64,000 nucleotides of DNA from Rhizomys pruinosus (GCA_009823505.1 VZQC01003035.1:3180673-3244672); one strand, 5' to 3'; positions 44,220 through 55,556 are shown, counted from the first letter of the stretch. Translations and numbers: made by a program. Notes: generated by a model not told the origin, from the letters alone.

Positions 44220-44865
44220 GACCAGGACTTCCACCTGACGCCTTGTTCTAAAGTGGCACTGTCCACGCAGAATCAATCTCAGAAAGACCCCTCTTGTCAG
44301 TGAGGGAAGAGCAAGGGAGAGAAGGGGAGGGTCCCCTGATAACTGGTTCAACCACTCAGACCCCCACACGCCCCCCCCCCGAGCCCCCCAGCAAGAGATC
44401 CATGCCCACATAGAGACAGGAGGCTCTCTGTGTATGGATCCCCGCTCGGGGATTTGTGCCTGGGTAGCTGCAGCCCCAGTCCAGCATCAGGCCAGTGGTT
44501 AGTGTCAAAGATCTCCCCAAGCCTCAGCTTGAAGGCAGAAGAGATGAGTCATGCCTTCCTACCCCGGGGAGGATGACTGTAACCAAATGCCTCCTTCGCC
44601 ACTGAGTCAGTGCTCGGAAATGCCATTTTTAGGAGTCTCTGGGGGCTCCAAGCTGGTGACTCAGAATATCCAGTGCTGAACTAGACTTTAGAGAGACAGA
44701 GTTCCAGGGGTCGAAGCCTGCGGCATAACGCCTACACAGGAGACGACACCTACACAGAGCCTTGGGCCTGTAGGCCACCTTCCAGGGGGCTGACCTGGCG
44801 CTGTGGGACTGGCGAGTGCCACATGCCCTGGAAGGCATTCAAGAGACAGGGTCCAGGCCACAGTG
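44220..44865. other. No gene recognised
   Basis: Single-copy-looking sequence leading into the 33-bp array. The last 40 bases are degenerate array units. Confidence 0.45.
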
Positions 44866-44867
44866 GG

Positions 44868-47195
44868 AGACTGGGAGTCGGGACCCAGGGAACGGTGGGA
44901 GAAGGTGGGGCAGGGCCCAGGGAACCATGGGAGAAGGTGGGGCCGGGACCCAGGGAACGGTGGGAGAAGTTGGGGCCGGGGTCCAGGGAACCGTGGGAGA
45001 AGGTGGGGCCGGGGCCCAGGGAACCGTGGGAGAAGTTGGGGCCGGGGCCCAGGGAACCGTGGGAGAAGGTGGGGCCGGGGCCCAGGGAACCGTGGGAGAA
45101 GTTGGGGCCGGGGCCCAGGGAACCGTGGGAGAAGGTGGGGCCGGGGCCCAGGGAACCGTGGGAGAAGTTGGGGCCGGGGCCCAGGGAACCGTGGGAGAAG
45201 GTGGGGCCGGGGCCCAGGGAACCGTGGGAGAAGGTGGGGCCGGGGCCCAGGGAACCGTGGGAGAAGGTGGGGCCGGGGCCCAGGGAACCGTGGGAGAAGG
45301 TGGGGCCGGGGCCCAGGGAACCGTGGGAGAAGGTGGGGCCGGGGCCCAGGGAACCGTGGGAGAAGGTGGGGCCGGGGCCCAGGGAACCGTGGGAGAAGGT
45401 GGGGCCGGGGCCCAGGGAACCGTGGGAGAAGGTGGGGCCGGGGCCCAGGGAACCGTGGGAGAAGGTGGGGCCGGGGCCCAGGGAACCGTGGGAGAAGTTG
45501 GGGCCGGGGCCCAGGGAACCGTGGGAGAAGGTGGGGCCGGGGCCCAGGGAACCGTGGGAGAAGTTGGGGCCGGGGCCCAGGGAACCGTGGGAGAAGGTGG
45601 GGCCGGGGCCCAGGGAACCGTGGGAGAAGGTGGGGCCGGGGCCCAGGGAACCGTGGGAGAAGGTGGGGCCGGGGCCCAGGGAACCGTGGGAGAAGGTGGG
45701 GCCGGGGCCCAGGGAACCGTGGGAGAAGGTGGGGCCGGGGCCCAGGGAACCGTGGGAGAAGGTGGGGCCGGGGCCCAGGGAACCGTGGGAGAAGGTGGGG
45801 CCGGGGCCCAGGGAACCGTGGGAGAAGGTGGGGCCGGGGCCCAGGGAACCGTGGGAGAAGGTGGGGCCGGGGCCCAGGGAACCGTGGGAGAAGTTGGGGC
45901 CGGGGCCCAGGGAACCGTGGGAGAAGGTGGGGCCGGGGCCCAGGGAACCGTGGGAGAAGTTGGGGCCGGGGCCCAGGGAACCGTGGGAGAAGGTGGGGCC
46001 GGGGCCCAGGGAACCGTGGGAGAAGGTGGGGCCGGGGCCCAGGGAACCGTGGGAGAAGGTGGGGCCGGGGCCCAGGGAACCGTGGGAGAAGGTGGGGCCG
46101 GGGCCCAGGGAACCGTGGGAGAAGGTGGGGCCGGGGCCCAGGGAACCGTGGGAGAAGGTGGGGCCGGGGCCCAGGGAACCGTGGGAGAAGGTGGGGCCGG
46201 GACCCAGGGAACCGTGGGAGAAGGTGGGGCCGGGGCCCAGGGAACCGTGGGAGAAGGTGGGGCCGGGGCCCAGGGAACCGTGGGAGAAGGTGGGGCCGGG
46301 GCCCAGGGAACCGTGGGAGAAGGTGGGGCCGGGGCCCAGGGAACCGTGGGAGAAGGTGGGGCCGGGGCCCAGGGAACCGTGGGAGAAGGTGGGGCCGGGG
46401 CCCAGGGAACCGTGGGAGAAGGTGGGGCCGGGGCCCAGGGAACCGTGGGAGAAGGTGGGGCCGGGACCCAGGGAACCGTGGGAGAAGGTGGGGCCGGGGC
46501 CCAGGGAACCGTGGGAGAAGGTGGGGCCGGGACCCAGGGAACCGTGGGAGAAGGTGGGGCCGGGGCCCAGGGAACCGTGGGAGAAGGTGGGGCCGGGGCC
46601 CAGGGAACCGTGGGAGAAGGTGGGGCCGGGGCCCAGGGAACCGTGGGAGAAGGTGGGGCCGGGGCCCAGGGAACCGTGGGAGAAGGTGGGGCCGGGGCCC
46701 AGGGAACCGTGGGAGAAGGTGGGGCCGGGGCCCAGGGAACCGTGGGAGAAGGTGGGGCCGGGGCCCAGGGAACCGTGGGAGAAGGTGGGGCCGGGACCCA
46801 GGGAACCGTGGGAGAAGGTGGGGACGGGGCCCAGGGAACCGTGGGAGAAGGTGGGGCCGGGACCCAGGGAACCGTGGGAGAAGGTGGGGCCGGGACCCAG
46901 GGAACCGTGGGAGAAGGTGGGGACGGGGCCCAGGGAACCGTGGGAGAAGGTGGGGACGGGGCCCAGGGAACCGTGGGAGAAGGTGGGGACGGAACCCAGG
47001 GAACCGTGGGAGAAGTTGGGGCCGGGACCCAGGGAACCGTGGGAGAAGGTGGGGACGGGGCCCAGGGAACCGTGGGAGAAGGTGGGGCCGGGACCCAGGG
47101 AACGGTGGAAGAAGTTGGGGCCCGGGTCCAGGGAACCGTGGGAGAAGGTGGGACAGGGCCCAGGGAACCGTGGGAGAAGGTGGGGACGGGGCCCA
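44868..47195 (+). repeat. 33-bp G-rich minisatellite, about 70 copies
   Basis: The unit can be written cccagggaaccgtggg followed by agaaggtggggccgggg. Interior units are nearly identical; edge units carry ccgggaccc, ggggacgggg or gttgggg variants. Since 33 is a multiple of three and no stop triplet occurs, three forward frames and one reverse frame remain open for about 800 codons. Each unit has G-runs of 3, 4, 4 and 3 on the plus strand. Confidence 0.97.
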
Positions 47196-47199
47196 GGTG

Positions 47200-47730
47200 A
47201 CACTGGGAGGCTCATAATGTCACATTAACTCAAGCTGTCACCCAGTCACCTGTGCTGCTCCAAACAGCAGGGTACCCTGTGAGTGCACACAGCCCTCCCA
47301 GAGTACAAGCATAGGAGGTGTGCTTGGTTCTCCCAGGGTCTGCTCATTCCTGATCCTGTCTGTCTGTCCATCGTCCTCCCAATCTCTCTCATTGTGTGTC
47401 TTCTGAGTCCCCTTCTCTGTGTCTCTTTCTCAGTATCTCTCATGAACATATAATCAATCATGGCCATTTCTGCCCAGCCGGAGCACAGAGGCTGAGGGTA
47501 GTTCTTAGGAACGTGCAGGGCTTCTGAGATGGCCCTATAGAGAGGCTGACAGACTTCAGGCCAAAGCTGGTCTTCCAGGGCCAGGCCCTGTCAGTCTCTT
47601 CTGGTAAATCCCCCAGGGACTCAGGCAGGGCCCTGACCACCCACACATGATAGGACGAATGCAGTGACTTTTTTCTAGGTCTTCATCTAGGCTTTTTATT
47701 TTTTTACCTTTTTTAGGCTTTAAAAAAAAT
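47200..47730. other. No gene recognised
   Basis: Single-copy-looking sequence. A reverse frame at 47246-47467 has no known domain. Confidence 0.45.
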
Positions 47731-47734
47731 TTTT

Positions 47735-47964
47735 TTTATTATTTTTGTCTGTGTATGAATGTACTGTCTGCATGTAGGTTTGTGCACCTGTGTCGTGCAA
47801 TGCTGCGGAGGTCAGAGGAGTGTGTCGGATTCCCCTGGAACTGGAGTTCTCCTGGAATTGGAGTTGCAGACGGTTCTCAGCCACCATGTGGGTGCTGAGG
47901 ATGGAACCCGGGTCCTCTGCAAGAGCAGTCGGCGCTCTTAACTGCTAGGCCATCTCTCCAGTCC
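47735..47964 (-). mobile_element. B2 SINE
   Basis: Reverse B2 of the longer type, ending 'ggccatctctccagtccc'. Confidence 0.93.
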
Positions 47965-48170
47965 CTTTTTTTTTTTAAGTTTAATTTTTATTGATGCTTT
48001 GTGCATTTCGTACATAATTTTCCCATTCAGATCAGGCATTTTTCCCTTTCCCTTCCTCCCACCCCCACCCCATCCCAGATCATGTATTCTGCCATAACTG
48101 TCTTGCATCTTTCTCTGGTTTTTTTTTTTTTCTTTTTTAGCTATAAGTGATAATCCATAAGTACAAGCAT
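47965..48170 (-). mobile_element. L1 3'-end fragment (second 3' UTR type)
   Basis: Reverse copy of the end seen at 38365-38478: 'ttattgatgctttgtgcatt' followed by a C/T-rich stretch. Confidence 0.7.
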
Positions 48171-48180
48171 CCTTTTTAGG

Positions 48181-48390
48181 CTTTTTAAATTAGTTTTTGA
48201 GAGGGAATTTGACATAGCCTGGTCCCAAATTCTCTATGTTGTTCAGGATGACCTTGAACTTCTGACCTTCCTGCCTCTACTTCTCCCGTGCTGTAATTTC
48301 TGGTACACGCTCCCACGCCTGGTTTATCTGGTGATGGGGATCAAACCCAGCGCTTCTTGCACTCTATCAGCTGAGCTCCATTCCCAGCCC
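48181..48390 (-). mobile_element. B4-type SINE
   Basis: Reverse B1-like part ('gttcaggatgaccttgaact') joined to an ID-like part ('gctgagctccattcccagcccc'). Confidence 0.78.
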
Positions 48391-48492
48391 CATATTGATT
48401 TTTAATTGCATAGTATCCTTAAGTTCTTTCCAAAGACCCAGCAGTGGGCTTTGTTTCCCCATCTGAAGAGAGGCCAGATAACACATTGGATT

Positions 48493-48712
48493 TTAAAAAT
48501 GTTTATTTTATGTGTATGAATGTTTTGCCAGGAAGTGCACTACATGTGTGCAGTTCCCATGGAGGCCAGAAGAGGGTGTCAGATCCCCTGGAACTGCAGT
48601 TACAGATGGTTGTTAGCTGCCATGTGGGTGCTAGGAACCAAACGTGGGTCCTCTGCAAGGGCAGCCAGTGCTCTTAACAGCTGAGATATTGCTCTGCCCG
48701 CAAGTGACAGAG
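48493..48712 (-). mobile_element. B2 SINE, old, with CCAGAAGAGGG
   Basis: Reverse B2 retaining 'ggccagaagagggtgtcag' (48565-48584), the form matching a CTCF core, unlike most B2 copies here. Confidence 0.88.
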
Positions 48713-48979
48713 TTTAAGGACAGTGTCTTAGTCTGCGAGGTGGCCTGTTGTGTTATACAGTGTCCTGGGACCTGTAGGGAGGGACCTGTGGTACACTAAC
48801 CAAGTATCCCAGGCTTCACCATAGTCTTTGTGGACTGAATGGCAACCCCGAACTACAAGCTTCACTGGACTCTGAGGCTGTCCTGTCAGAGGAACTACCC
48901 CATCACCTGAGCCAGGTGCAGGACACATCCTTGACTTGATAGCAGGGAGGAGCACTATACATCTTCTGGAAGAAGTGGC

Positions 48980-49012
48980 CCCCCACCCCCACCCCCACCC
49001 CCACCCCCACTG
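48980..49012. repeat. (CCCCCA)n short tandem repeat
   Basis: About five and a half hexamer units; C-rich. Confidence 0.92.
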
Positions 49013-49162
49013 CCCCAGGCGAATCTGTCTCCTCAGTCTGGAATCGAAGAGCATGCAAATATATACCTGTATCATCCATCAAACTGCCGGCATAACCTCT
49101 GAGCTCTTTCCCTGTCTGTAGCCCTGGTGAAGGTGAAGACAAGGCCTAAAAACAGTGCAGCT

Positions 49163-49352
49163 GGGGCTCAGAGATGGCTCAGCAGGTGAAAGCACTGGCT
49201 GTTTTGCAGAGGCCCTGGGTTCAGATCCCAGCCCCCAAATTGTTGCTAACAGCTGTCTGTAACTCCAGTTCTGGGGAACCAGTGCCCTCTTCAGGCCTCT
49301 GTGGGCATTGCATGCACTTCCATACATGTAGGCAAAACACTCATAAAGTTAT
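49163..49352 (+). mobile_element. B2 SINE, old
   Basis: Head 'gctcagagatggctcagcag', body with 'gtgccctcttcaggcctctg', tail lost. Confidence 0.85.
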
Positions 49353-49610
49353 TAACTGCTGCTGCCTCCACGTCCCTGTGGGCAGACACAGACTTCACTT
49401 GCCTGAGCCGGTGGGCCCAGCTACAAGTCTGGCCCTGGAACTAAAGGATGTGGGTGCCAGCACGGGCTCACAGTACAGCGAGGGGTTTCTGCTCTGTAAG
49501 TGCCAAGGAAGTTCCCGAGGAAGCCTCACCACTGGACCAGGGGTCGTGGTGGAAGACAGAGGTCGTGCAAAAACGAGAACAGCAGCAGCCACAAAAGCAG
49601 ATGCCAAAGA
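49353..49610. other. No gene recognised
   Basis: Mixed sequence with open frames both ways but no domain I know. Confidence 0.4.
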
Positions 49611-49611
49611 T

Positions 49612-49742
49612 GCTCCGTTTCTGAATATTCACCCCAGAGAACTCAAAGCCAGGCTCCCAAAGACAGCGGGGCACCACGGTTCATTGCAGCATTGCTCCCA
49701 AGAGCCCAGAGCATCCAAGGGTGGGTGAATAAACACAGTACA
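49612..49742 (+). mobile_element. Ancient L1M-type fragment
   Basis: 'gttcattgcagcattgctcc' and 'gtgggtgaataaacacag' resemble the conserved ORF2 C-terminal DNA of old mammalian L1s. Confidence 0.5.
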
Positions 49743-49768
49743 CAAGAGTTATTCCCCTTGAAAGTAGT

Positions 49769-49840
49769 GAGGGGCTAAGATGATTCAGCTGGGAAGAACA
49801 CCTGCTATGCAAGCATGAAGACCCCCCCCCCCAGAGCCTA
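49769..49840 (+). mobile_element. B4-type SINE head feeding a minisatellite
   Basis: 'ggggctaagatgattcagct...ctatgcaagcatgaagacc' is the tRNA-like head of a B4-type SINE. The following array unit continues its sequence. Confidence 0.65.
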
Positions 49841-50345
49841 CAGGTATGTGTGTGAATACCCGAGTTCAACCCCCCCCCAGCCCACAGGTATGTGTGTGAA
49901 GATCCAAGTTCCCCCCTGCCCAACCCACAGGTATGTGTGTGAAGACCCAAGTTCAACCCCCAGAGCCCAAAGGTATGTATGTGAAGACCCGAGCTCCAGC
50001 CCCCCAGCCCACAGGTATGTGTGTGAAGACCCGAGTTCAACCCCCCCCCAGCCCATTGGAATGTGTGTGAAGACCCGAATTCACCCCCCCAAGCCCACTG
50101 GAATATGTGTGAAGACCTGAGTTCACCCCCCCCAGCCCATTGGACTGTGTGTGAAGACCCGAGTTCACCCCCCCCAAGCCCACTGGAATGTGTGTGAAGA
50201 CCCGAGTTCACCCCCCCAAGCCCACTGGAATGTGTGTGAAGACCCGAATTCACCCCCCCAAGCCCACTGGAATGTGTGTGAAGACCCAAGTTCACCCCCC
50301 CAAGCCCACTGGAATGTGTGTGAAGACCCAAGTTCAACCCCCCAG
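49826..50345 (+). repeat. ~42-bp minisatellite, about 12 copies
   Basis: Units of about 40-45 bp contain 'gtgtgtgaagacccgagttc', a C-run of 4-9 and 'agcccac(a/t)gg(t/a)atgt'. Length differences come mainly from the C-run. Left units read 'cacaggtatgt' and right units 'cactggaatgt', so two subtypes are arranged in blocks. Confidence 0.94.
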
Positions 50346-50437
50346 AGCCCACAGCTATGTTATCTTTTGACTTCCTTCAGTGGAATTGGCTTTATATTGT
50401 CACTATATTGTCACTGCTGGACAATGGGAGCTGTTCC

Positions 50438-50535
50438 TTTCAAAATGTGGTGGCACATGCCAGTTGTCCCAGCTACTTGAGACGCTAAGGTGGAAAGATC
50501 ACTGTAGGCCATGAGTTTGAGACTACATAGCAAGA
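50438..50535 (+). mobile_element. Primitive B1/7SL-like monomer
   Basis: 'gttgtcccagctacttgaga' and 'ggtggaaagatcactgtag' retain the 7SL-like form older than the other B1s here. Confidence 0.6.
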
Positions 50536-50544
50536 GTCATCTTG

Positions 50545-50770
50545 GGCTGGAGAGACGGCTCATCAGCTAAGAGCACTGGCTGCTCTTGAAGAGGACCCAG
50601 GTTCAGTTCCCAGCATCCACTTGGTGGCTACCAACAATCTGTAACTCCAGTTCCAGGGATCCAATATCCTCTTCTGGCCTCCATAGATATTGCATGACAC
50701 AGGTGCACTTACATACATGCAGGCAAAAGTCATATACCTAAAATAAAATTTAATTAAAATTTAAAAAAAA
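50545..50770 (+). mobile_element. B2 SINE
   Basis: Complete B2 with 'atcctcttctggcctccata' and an A-rich tail. Confidence 0.92.
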
Positions 50771-50774
50771 GCAA

Positions 50775-51188
50775 AACAGACAAGCCATAATTCCTCCTTT
50801 GAATGAGACTGGGTATTCTTGAGATACAAGCTGGTCTTGGGTGAGAACCTGACCTTCTGCTCAGCTTGAGGACATTTGTGTGGGGAAGTGAAGGGTAAAA
50901 ACACAAGGGGCATCTGCTCATCCAGGTCAAGGCGGTCACTCTCCAGTGAAGCCTCAAGAAGGGCCTGGGGCTCTTCTCCCCAGCAGTCAGCTGAGGTCCA
51001 TCTCTAACAGAGACACTGTGGTATGAAGCTGCCACCTTCCACAGGGAGACAGCATGCAGCTCCCTGCCAGCCCATCGTTAATGTCTGTGGGGAGCCAAGC
51101 TCTAAGGACCCTAAGTTACAGCACAGACATGTGATGCCCCTCAAGTCAACTCCATTTTTTCAAGAAAAAAAAAAAATCACGACTAACT
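50775..51188. other. No gene recognised
   Basis: Single-copy-looking; a short A-run at 51160-51176 precedes a B1. Confidence 0.45.
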
Positions 51189-51335
51189 AAGCCCGATGTG
51201 GTGGTGCATGTCTTTAATCCCAGCACTTGGGAGGCAGAGGCAGTTGGATCTCTTCGAGTTCAAGGCCAGCCTGGTCTACATAGCAAGTTCCAGACAGCTG
51301 GGGACCTGTCTCAAAACAAACAAACAAACAAAAAA
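51189..51335 (+). mobile_element. B1 SINE
   Basis: B1 with a small deletion in the right part and a (CAAA)n tail. 'aatca(c/g)gactaa' lies on both sides. Confidence 0.92.
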
Positions 51336-51339
51336 TCAG

Positions 51340-52265
51340 GACTAAGCTGGACAGGGGGTGACAGAGTGGCTGTCCGTCCCTCCATCTCGGTCACTGGCGG
51401 CCCTGGTGTGGGGGTGGGGGTGGCTGGCATGATCCAGCAGGGGTTCATGGCAGGGTCTTCCAGTGGTTGGTATACAGGACAGGTGTACAGTATGCAAAGG
51501 TGCTAACGGAAGAGGAACTGAGTCGTCCCCTTCTCTCAGGTCCTCAGCGCGGCTCCCCTGAGGCTGAGCCACCTGCACTGCAGCAACCCTATCTTCTGTG
51601 CACACACAGAAGCTATGCATTGGAGCACACTTTCCATTCTTTCCCTGATGGCTCCATTTCTCCTTCTGGGCCTCCCGAATCTCAGGAGCCCCTTTTCCAG
51701 TGATCCGAATGCCTAGAGAAAGGGTTTTCATTCCTCTGTCTGCGGCAGCACCAGGGAGTGAAATCGTTCGCATCGCCCCTCCCACTCCCTTATCCACAAG
51801 GTGCGTCTTTTTCACTGCCACTGCGGCAAGTCAATCTCAAAGCACGTCAAGTGTGCGAGCATCTGCTTCCCAAGCCCGGGTGTTTTCCTCCCTAGAGGTA
51901 CGTGTGCATTTGAGAAGCAGAGAACAACTTAATTACGACAGAGCACAAAGCAGCCTCATTCTTAAAACTATGCTATTGCTGATCTCTTCTCTCCTCGTTC
52001 TGTATTATTTACTCGGCTGATTAGCTATAACGAGCACCTGGGGAGTAATTCAGCAGTGCGTTGGAAGAATTCATGGCCCAGTAAATGGGGAAACAGATCT
52101 GTTGGCACTCGAGAGAGATTGAGCTCAGGTGGCTTCCTTTCAGGAAACGCACCTGACGCCCTGTGCACACAGAGCACGGGATGGATCTGCACAGAAAAGC
52201 CATGCGTGCCCAACGGCCAGCAGTGTCTGCCCACTGGGCTCCTGAGCCATTGGTACTGAGCCTGG
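51340..52265. other. Longest repeat-free stretch of its region; candidate regulatory DNA
   Basis: No SINE, LINE or LTR is recognised. The part at 51920-52090 contains homeodomain-type AT motifs ('cttaattacg', 'tgattagc', 'gtaattcag'). A reverse frame over 51342-51821 has no known domain. A conserved noncoding element is possible but not shown. Confidence 0.3.
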
Positions 52266-52269
52266 CATG

Positions 52270-52590
52270 TTGGCGCATGGGATGGTTAGTTCTGGCAATG
52301 TGACAGGATCTCAAATCACCTCTGGGCAGGTCTGTGAGGGAGTTTTTAGACTGGGTCATTTAAGGTGGGAAAACACGTGGACATACCATTCTAGCTGCTG
52401 GAGTCCCCGACTGAATGAAAAGGAGAAGGCGAGCTGAGCAGCGTCCCTCTCTCCTCCTCACTGGACCAGATGCCTCTAGCCTTCCCTGACATCATGGACC
52501 AGACCCTCAAACAAGGAGCCATGAGAAACCTTTTGTTCCGTAAGTTGCTTTTGGCAGATATTTAGTGTCACCAATGAGAAATGGCACTAA
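52270..52590 (+). mobile_element. Old interspersed repeat with LTR-like 3' end
   Basis: 'cctctgggcaggtctgtgag', 'gactgaatgaaaaggagaag' and 'gtaagttgcttttggcagat' match a common old mammalian repeat whose end resembles MaLR LTRs; family uncertain. Confidence 0.55.
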
Positions 52591-52707
52591 CAGCACATAG
52601 GAGGAAGCCACCAGGCTTGGGGGCATCTGAGGATGGAGTGTGGCCTCTTTGTTGGTTGTCTCAATAAATACATGAGAGCAAAGACTGTATTAGAAGGTCC
52701 TCAGAAT

Positions 52708-52868
52708 TTTAGCCAGGTGTGGTGGACCACGCCTTTAATCCCAGCACTTGGGAGGCAGAGGCTTGTGAGTTCAAGGCCAGCCTGGTCAACTTAGTGAGTT
52801 CCAGGCCAGCTGGGGTTTCAGGGAGACCCTGCCTCAAAAAGAACCCCCCCAACCCCAGCAAAAAAAGT
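52708..52868 (+). mobile_element. B1 SINE
   Basis: B1 missing about 10 bp before 'gtgagttcaaggccagcc'; tail 'aaagaacccccccaacccc'. Confidence 0.9.
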
Positions 52869-53160
52869 CACTAAATTGTATTCTGTACCCACCTGACCCC
52901 AGCACTGCACAATTCCATGTGTGGGTCCCAATGTCACACAAGCCATTCAACTAACGTGGTCACTGTGGCCCCCCAGAAGGCTGCCAAGGATGTAGAAGAG
53001 GTTCAAGGAGCGGGGTCACAGCTGACAGTACTCTCGAGAGATCACAGGTTAGTGCTATCTGCACTCAGCATCACAGGACAGCAACCTTGAGTCTGAACTA
53101 TGGGCCGCTTCATCACTGGGAGTATAAATAAAACCACAGGGCTATCGAGTCTACGTCTGT
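52869..53160. other. No recognised feature
   Basis: No gene or clear repeat seen. Confidence 0.45.
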
Positions 53161-53162
53161 TC

Positions 53163-53342
53163 TTTTTATTTTTTATTTATGTACTTATATTTATTATTTT
53201 TGTTTGTTTGACACAGGGTCTTCCTATAGCCCCAGCTGGCCTGGAACCCTCTATGTAAACCAGTCTGCCTCAAACTCTCAGAGATCTGCCTGCCTCTGCC
53301 TCCCAAGCACTGGGATTAAAGGTGTATCCCACCAATCCTGGC
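53163..53342 (-). mobile_element. B1 SINE
   Basis: Reverse B1 after an AT-rich tail, ending 'cccaccaatcctggcc'. Confidence 0.9.
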
Positions 53343-53417
53343 CTGGACTGCTGTTCTTACCTTGAGTGCTGCTGGTCTCTGCCACAGCTCGAGGCATAGC
53401 TCCTGGCCTCGTGGGTC

Positions 53418-53638
53418 TTTTTTTTTAATTTTTATTTTTATGTGTATGAATATACTGTGTGCATGTAGGTCTGTGCACCCGTATCGTGCAATGCCTCGGA
53501 GGTCAGAAGAGGGTCTCGGATTCCCCTGGAACTGGAGTTAAATATGGTTCTCAGCTGCCATGTGGGTGCTGGGGACTGAACCCGGGTCCTCTGCAAGAGC
53601 AGTCGGTGTTCTTAACCACTAGGCCATCTCTCCAGCCC
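53418..53638 (-). mobile_element. B2 SINE
   Basis: Reverse B2; 'ctcgtgggtc' and 'ctcatgggtc' lie on its two sides. Confidence 0.93.
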
Positions 53639-53639
53639 T

Positions 53640-54420
53640 CATGGGTCATTTTTAAAGGTGAGACCAACCCATGTTGGAGGACAGCTTGCAGTATACAACA
53701 ATCTTCAAAGACCTGTCATGGCCCCAGAGTGGAATCTCTTCTCAACCAGCCAGTGACCTAATAGGCATCGAATCCAGCATCCAGAGAGTCTTTAAGACAT
53801 GGCTCTTACCTGGCTAAAAGACTGTATCCTGTCAGAGACAGGCAGTGGCTCACAAAGCCATTGAGAGATGCCTGTTCTGTGACCCCTCAAGCGCTGAAAC
53901 CATCCAGCCTGGCACATTACAACAAAAGGGGCCAGAACGCATACCTGGGCCTGGGCCTCTCCAGGCTCCTGACCTGGCAGGACTGGTCCAGCTTGTGGCT
54001 GCAGCCCCCACTAGACCTAACGAATGGCACACGCTGGCCGCATTTTGAGCAGCACATAGTTGGCTCGTGGGCCTGGAGGAAACTGCATGCTTTAGCAGAA
54101 GAGAAGAGTCCAAGGTAGAGAGGATCCACTGCTGACCGGCCCTGGGATCACCACGCCACGCCACAACCAATAGGGTCAGACTCCCCGAGCGTGGGCCCAA
54201 CCCCCACAGATGTAAAGTTGCTTCAGGTGGTTGAGCTGAGCCATAGGGAAATCTGGAATCAGGCCAAGCTGCTGGCCGCAGACACCAGTGCCCTTAGGGT
54301 GCGCAGCCCCCAGTCCTGCTCAGGGTGTGCTTGTGCTGCTTAGCAGCAGGACAGGTCTGCTAGGATCCCACCTGTACACAGCACACAGTAGAACATTAAT
54401 TGGCATTTAAAATTGAACTA
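53640..54420. other. No gene recognised
   Basis: Open frames in both directions over 53845-54200 share no recognisable domain; likely chance. Confidence 0.4.
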
Positions 54421-54422
54421 CT

Positions 54423-54664
54423 GGGCTGGAGAGATGACCTAGTGGTTAAGAGCGCCGACTGCTCTTGCAGAGGACCCGGGTTCGATCCAGAGCACCCACA
54501 TGGCACCCGAGAACCATCTGAAACTCCAATTCCAGGAGAACTCCAGTTCCAGGGGAGTCCGACACCCTCTTCTGACCTCCACGGCATTGCATGACGCGGG
54601 TGCACAAACCTACATGCAGACAGTACATTCATACACATACAGAAAAAAAAAAACTTAAAAAAAA
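54423..54664 (+). mobile_element. B2 SINE
   Basis: Longer-type B2; 'aaattgaactact' lies on both sides (about 54410 and 54663). Confidence 0.93.
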
Positions 54665-54674
54665 ATTGAACTAC

Positions 54675-55550
54675 TAGGTAAGCGCATCAGAGACCCTGGG
54701 GTGGGGACTCCAGTTGATTGGGTCCACGCGGAAGGCCTTCAGCTGTGGAGCGCTCATCTGTCAAGCTCTGCTGTGCAGAGGCTGTGGTCTGGTCCCTCCC
54801 GCTCCACTCCATATCCAGGCATTCACCTGGAATGAGAGCCGAGCCGCCCTTCTGCACGTAGTTATAAGCAGCATGTCATGGGTTGCTTGTCAAAGGACTG
54901 GGTCAAATGCTACTCCAGTGACATCAGCAAGTGGGGACAAGGACTGAGTCCTACATGGATCTGAGCAGAACTGGGGAGTGGAGTAGACCCCTTAAAATAA
55001 GAGGTGGTGATGGGACACAGGTGACTGGCCACTTATACTAAGAGCATAGCATGCCTCACACACACACATCACACAGAGTTTTGTTTGTATAAAACTGCAT
55101 CTCGTGTAACTCACTCTGTGGCTGGCTGAATGCAGTATCCTCTGCCTGCATCTCCCAACTGCTGGGGTTTCAGGGTCACCTGGAAGCTCACACTCGACCT
55201 TCCTTAGATTCTCTAAGTATTGCGGGTCTATGTTGATTTTTATCCATAAGGATGACACACAGGCCAGCAGAATGGCTAGGAAGTCTCACATCTGTATCAA
55301 TAGGGTTTCCATGAAGGCACCGATGGTGGACACATGTTTTTGGTAAATGGTGCTGAATCTATTTTTTTTTTTTGTCATATTAGAGAGTTATATGAAAAAA
55401 AAATCCAACAGATTATACATCTAAATGTAACTGTCCAAGAAAGCTACAAACTGTCTAGAAAGAAAAGGAGAAGAAACCATAATCTCAAGGTAGACAAAAG
55501 GTTCTTCATCAAAACTTTTGCTTTAGGGAAAAAAACAGCTACAAAAATGA
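54675..55550. other. No gene recognised
   Basis: Mixed sequence. 55070-55160 may be a degraded B1-like piece. The lysine/arginine-rich frame at 55334-55636 runs into a SINE. Confidence 0.4.
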
Positions 55551-55556
55551 AATCAA

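Noticed and set aside
44750..47228. Frames of about 800 codons on both strands through the G-rich array ([15 protein letters not shown] and [15 protein letters not shown] repeats)
   Set aside because: The unit is 33 bp with no stop triplet in four frames, so open frames are automatic. There is no unique domain, no signal of coding constraint, and competing frames are equally long.
51342..51821. 159-codon reverse frame
   Set aside because: No known domain, no promoter or splice evidence, and overlapped by open frames on the other strand.
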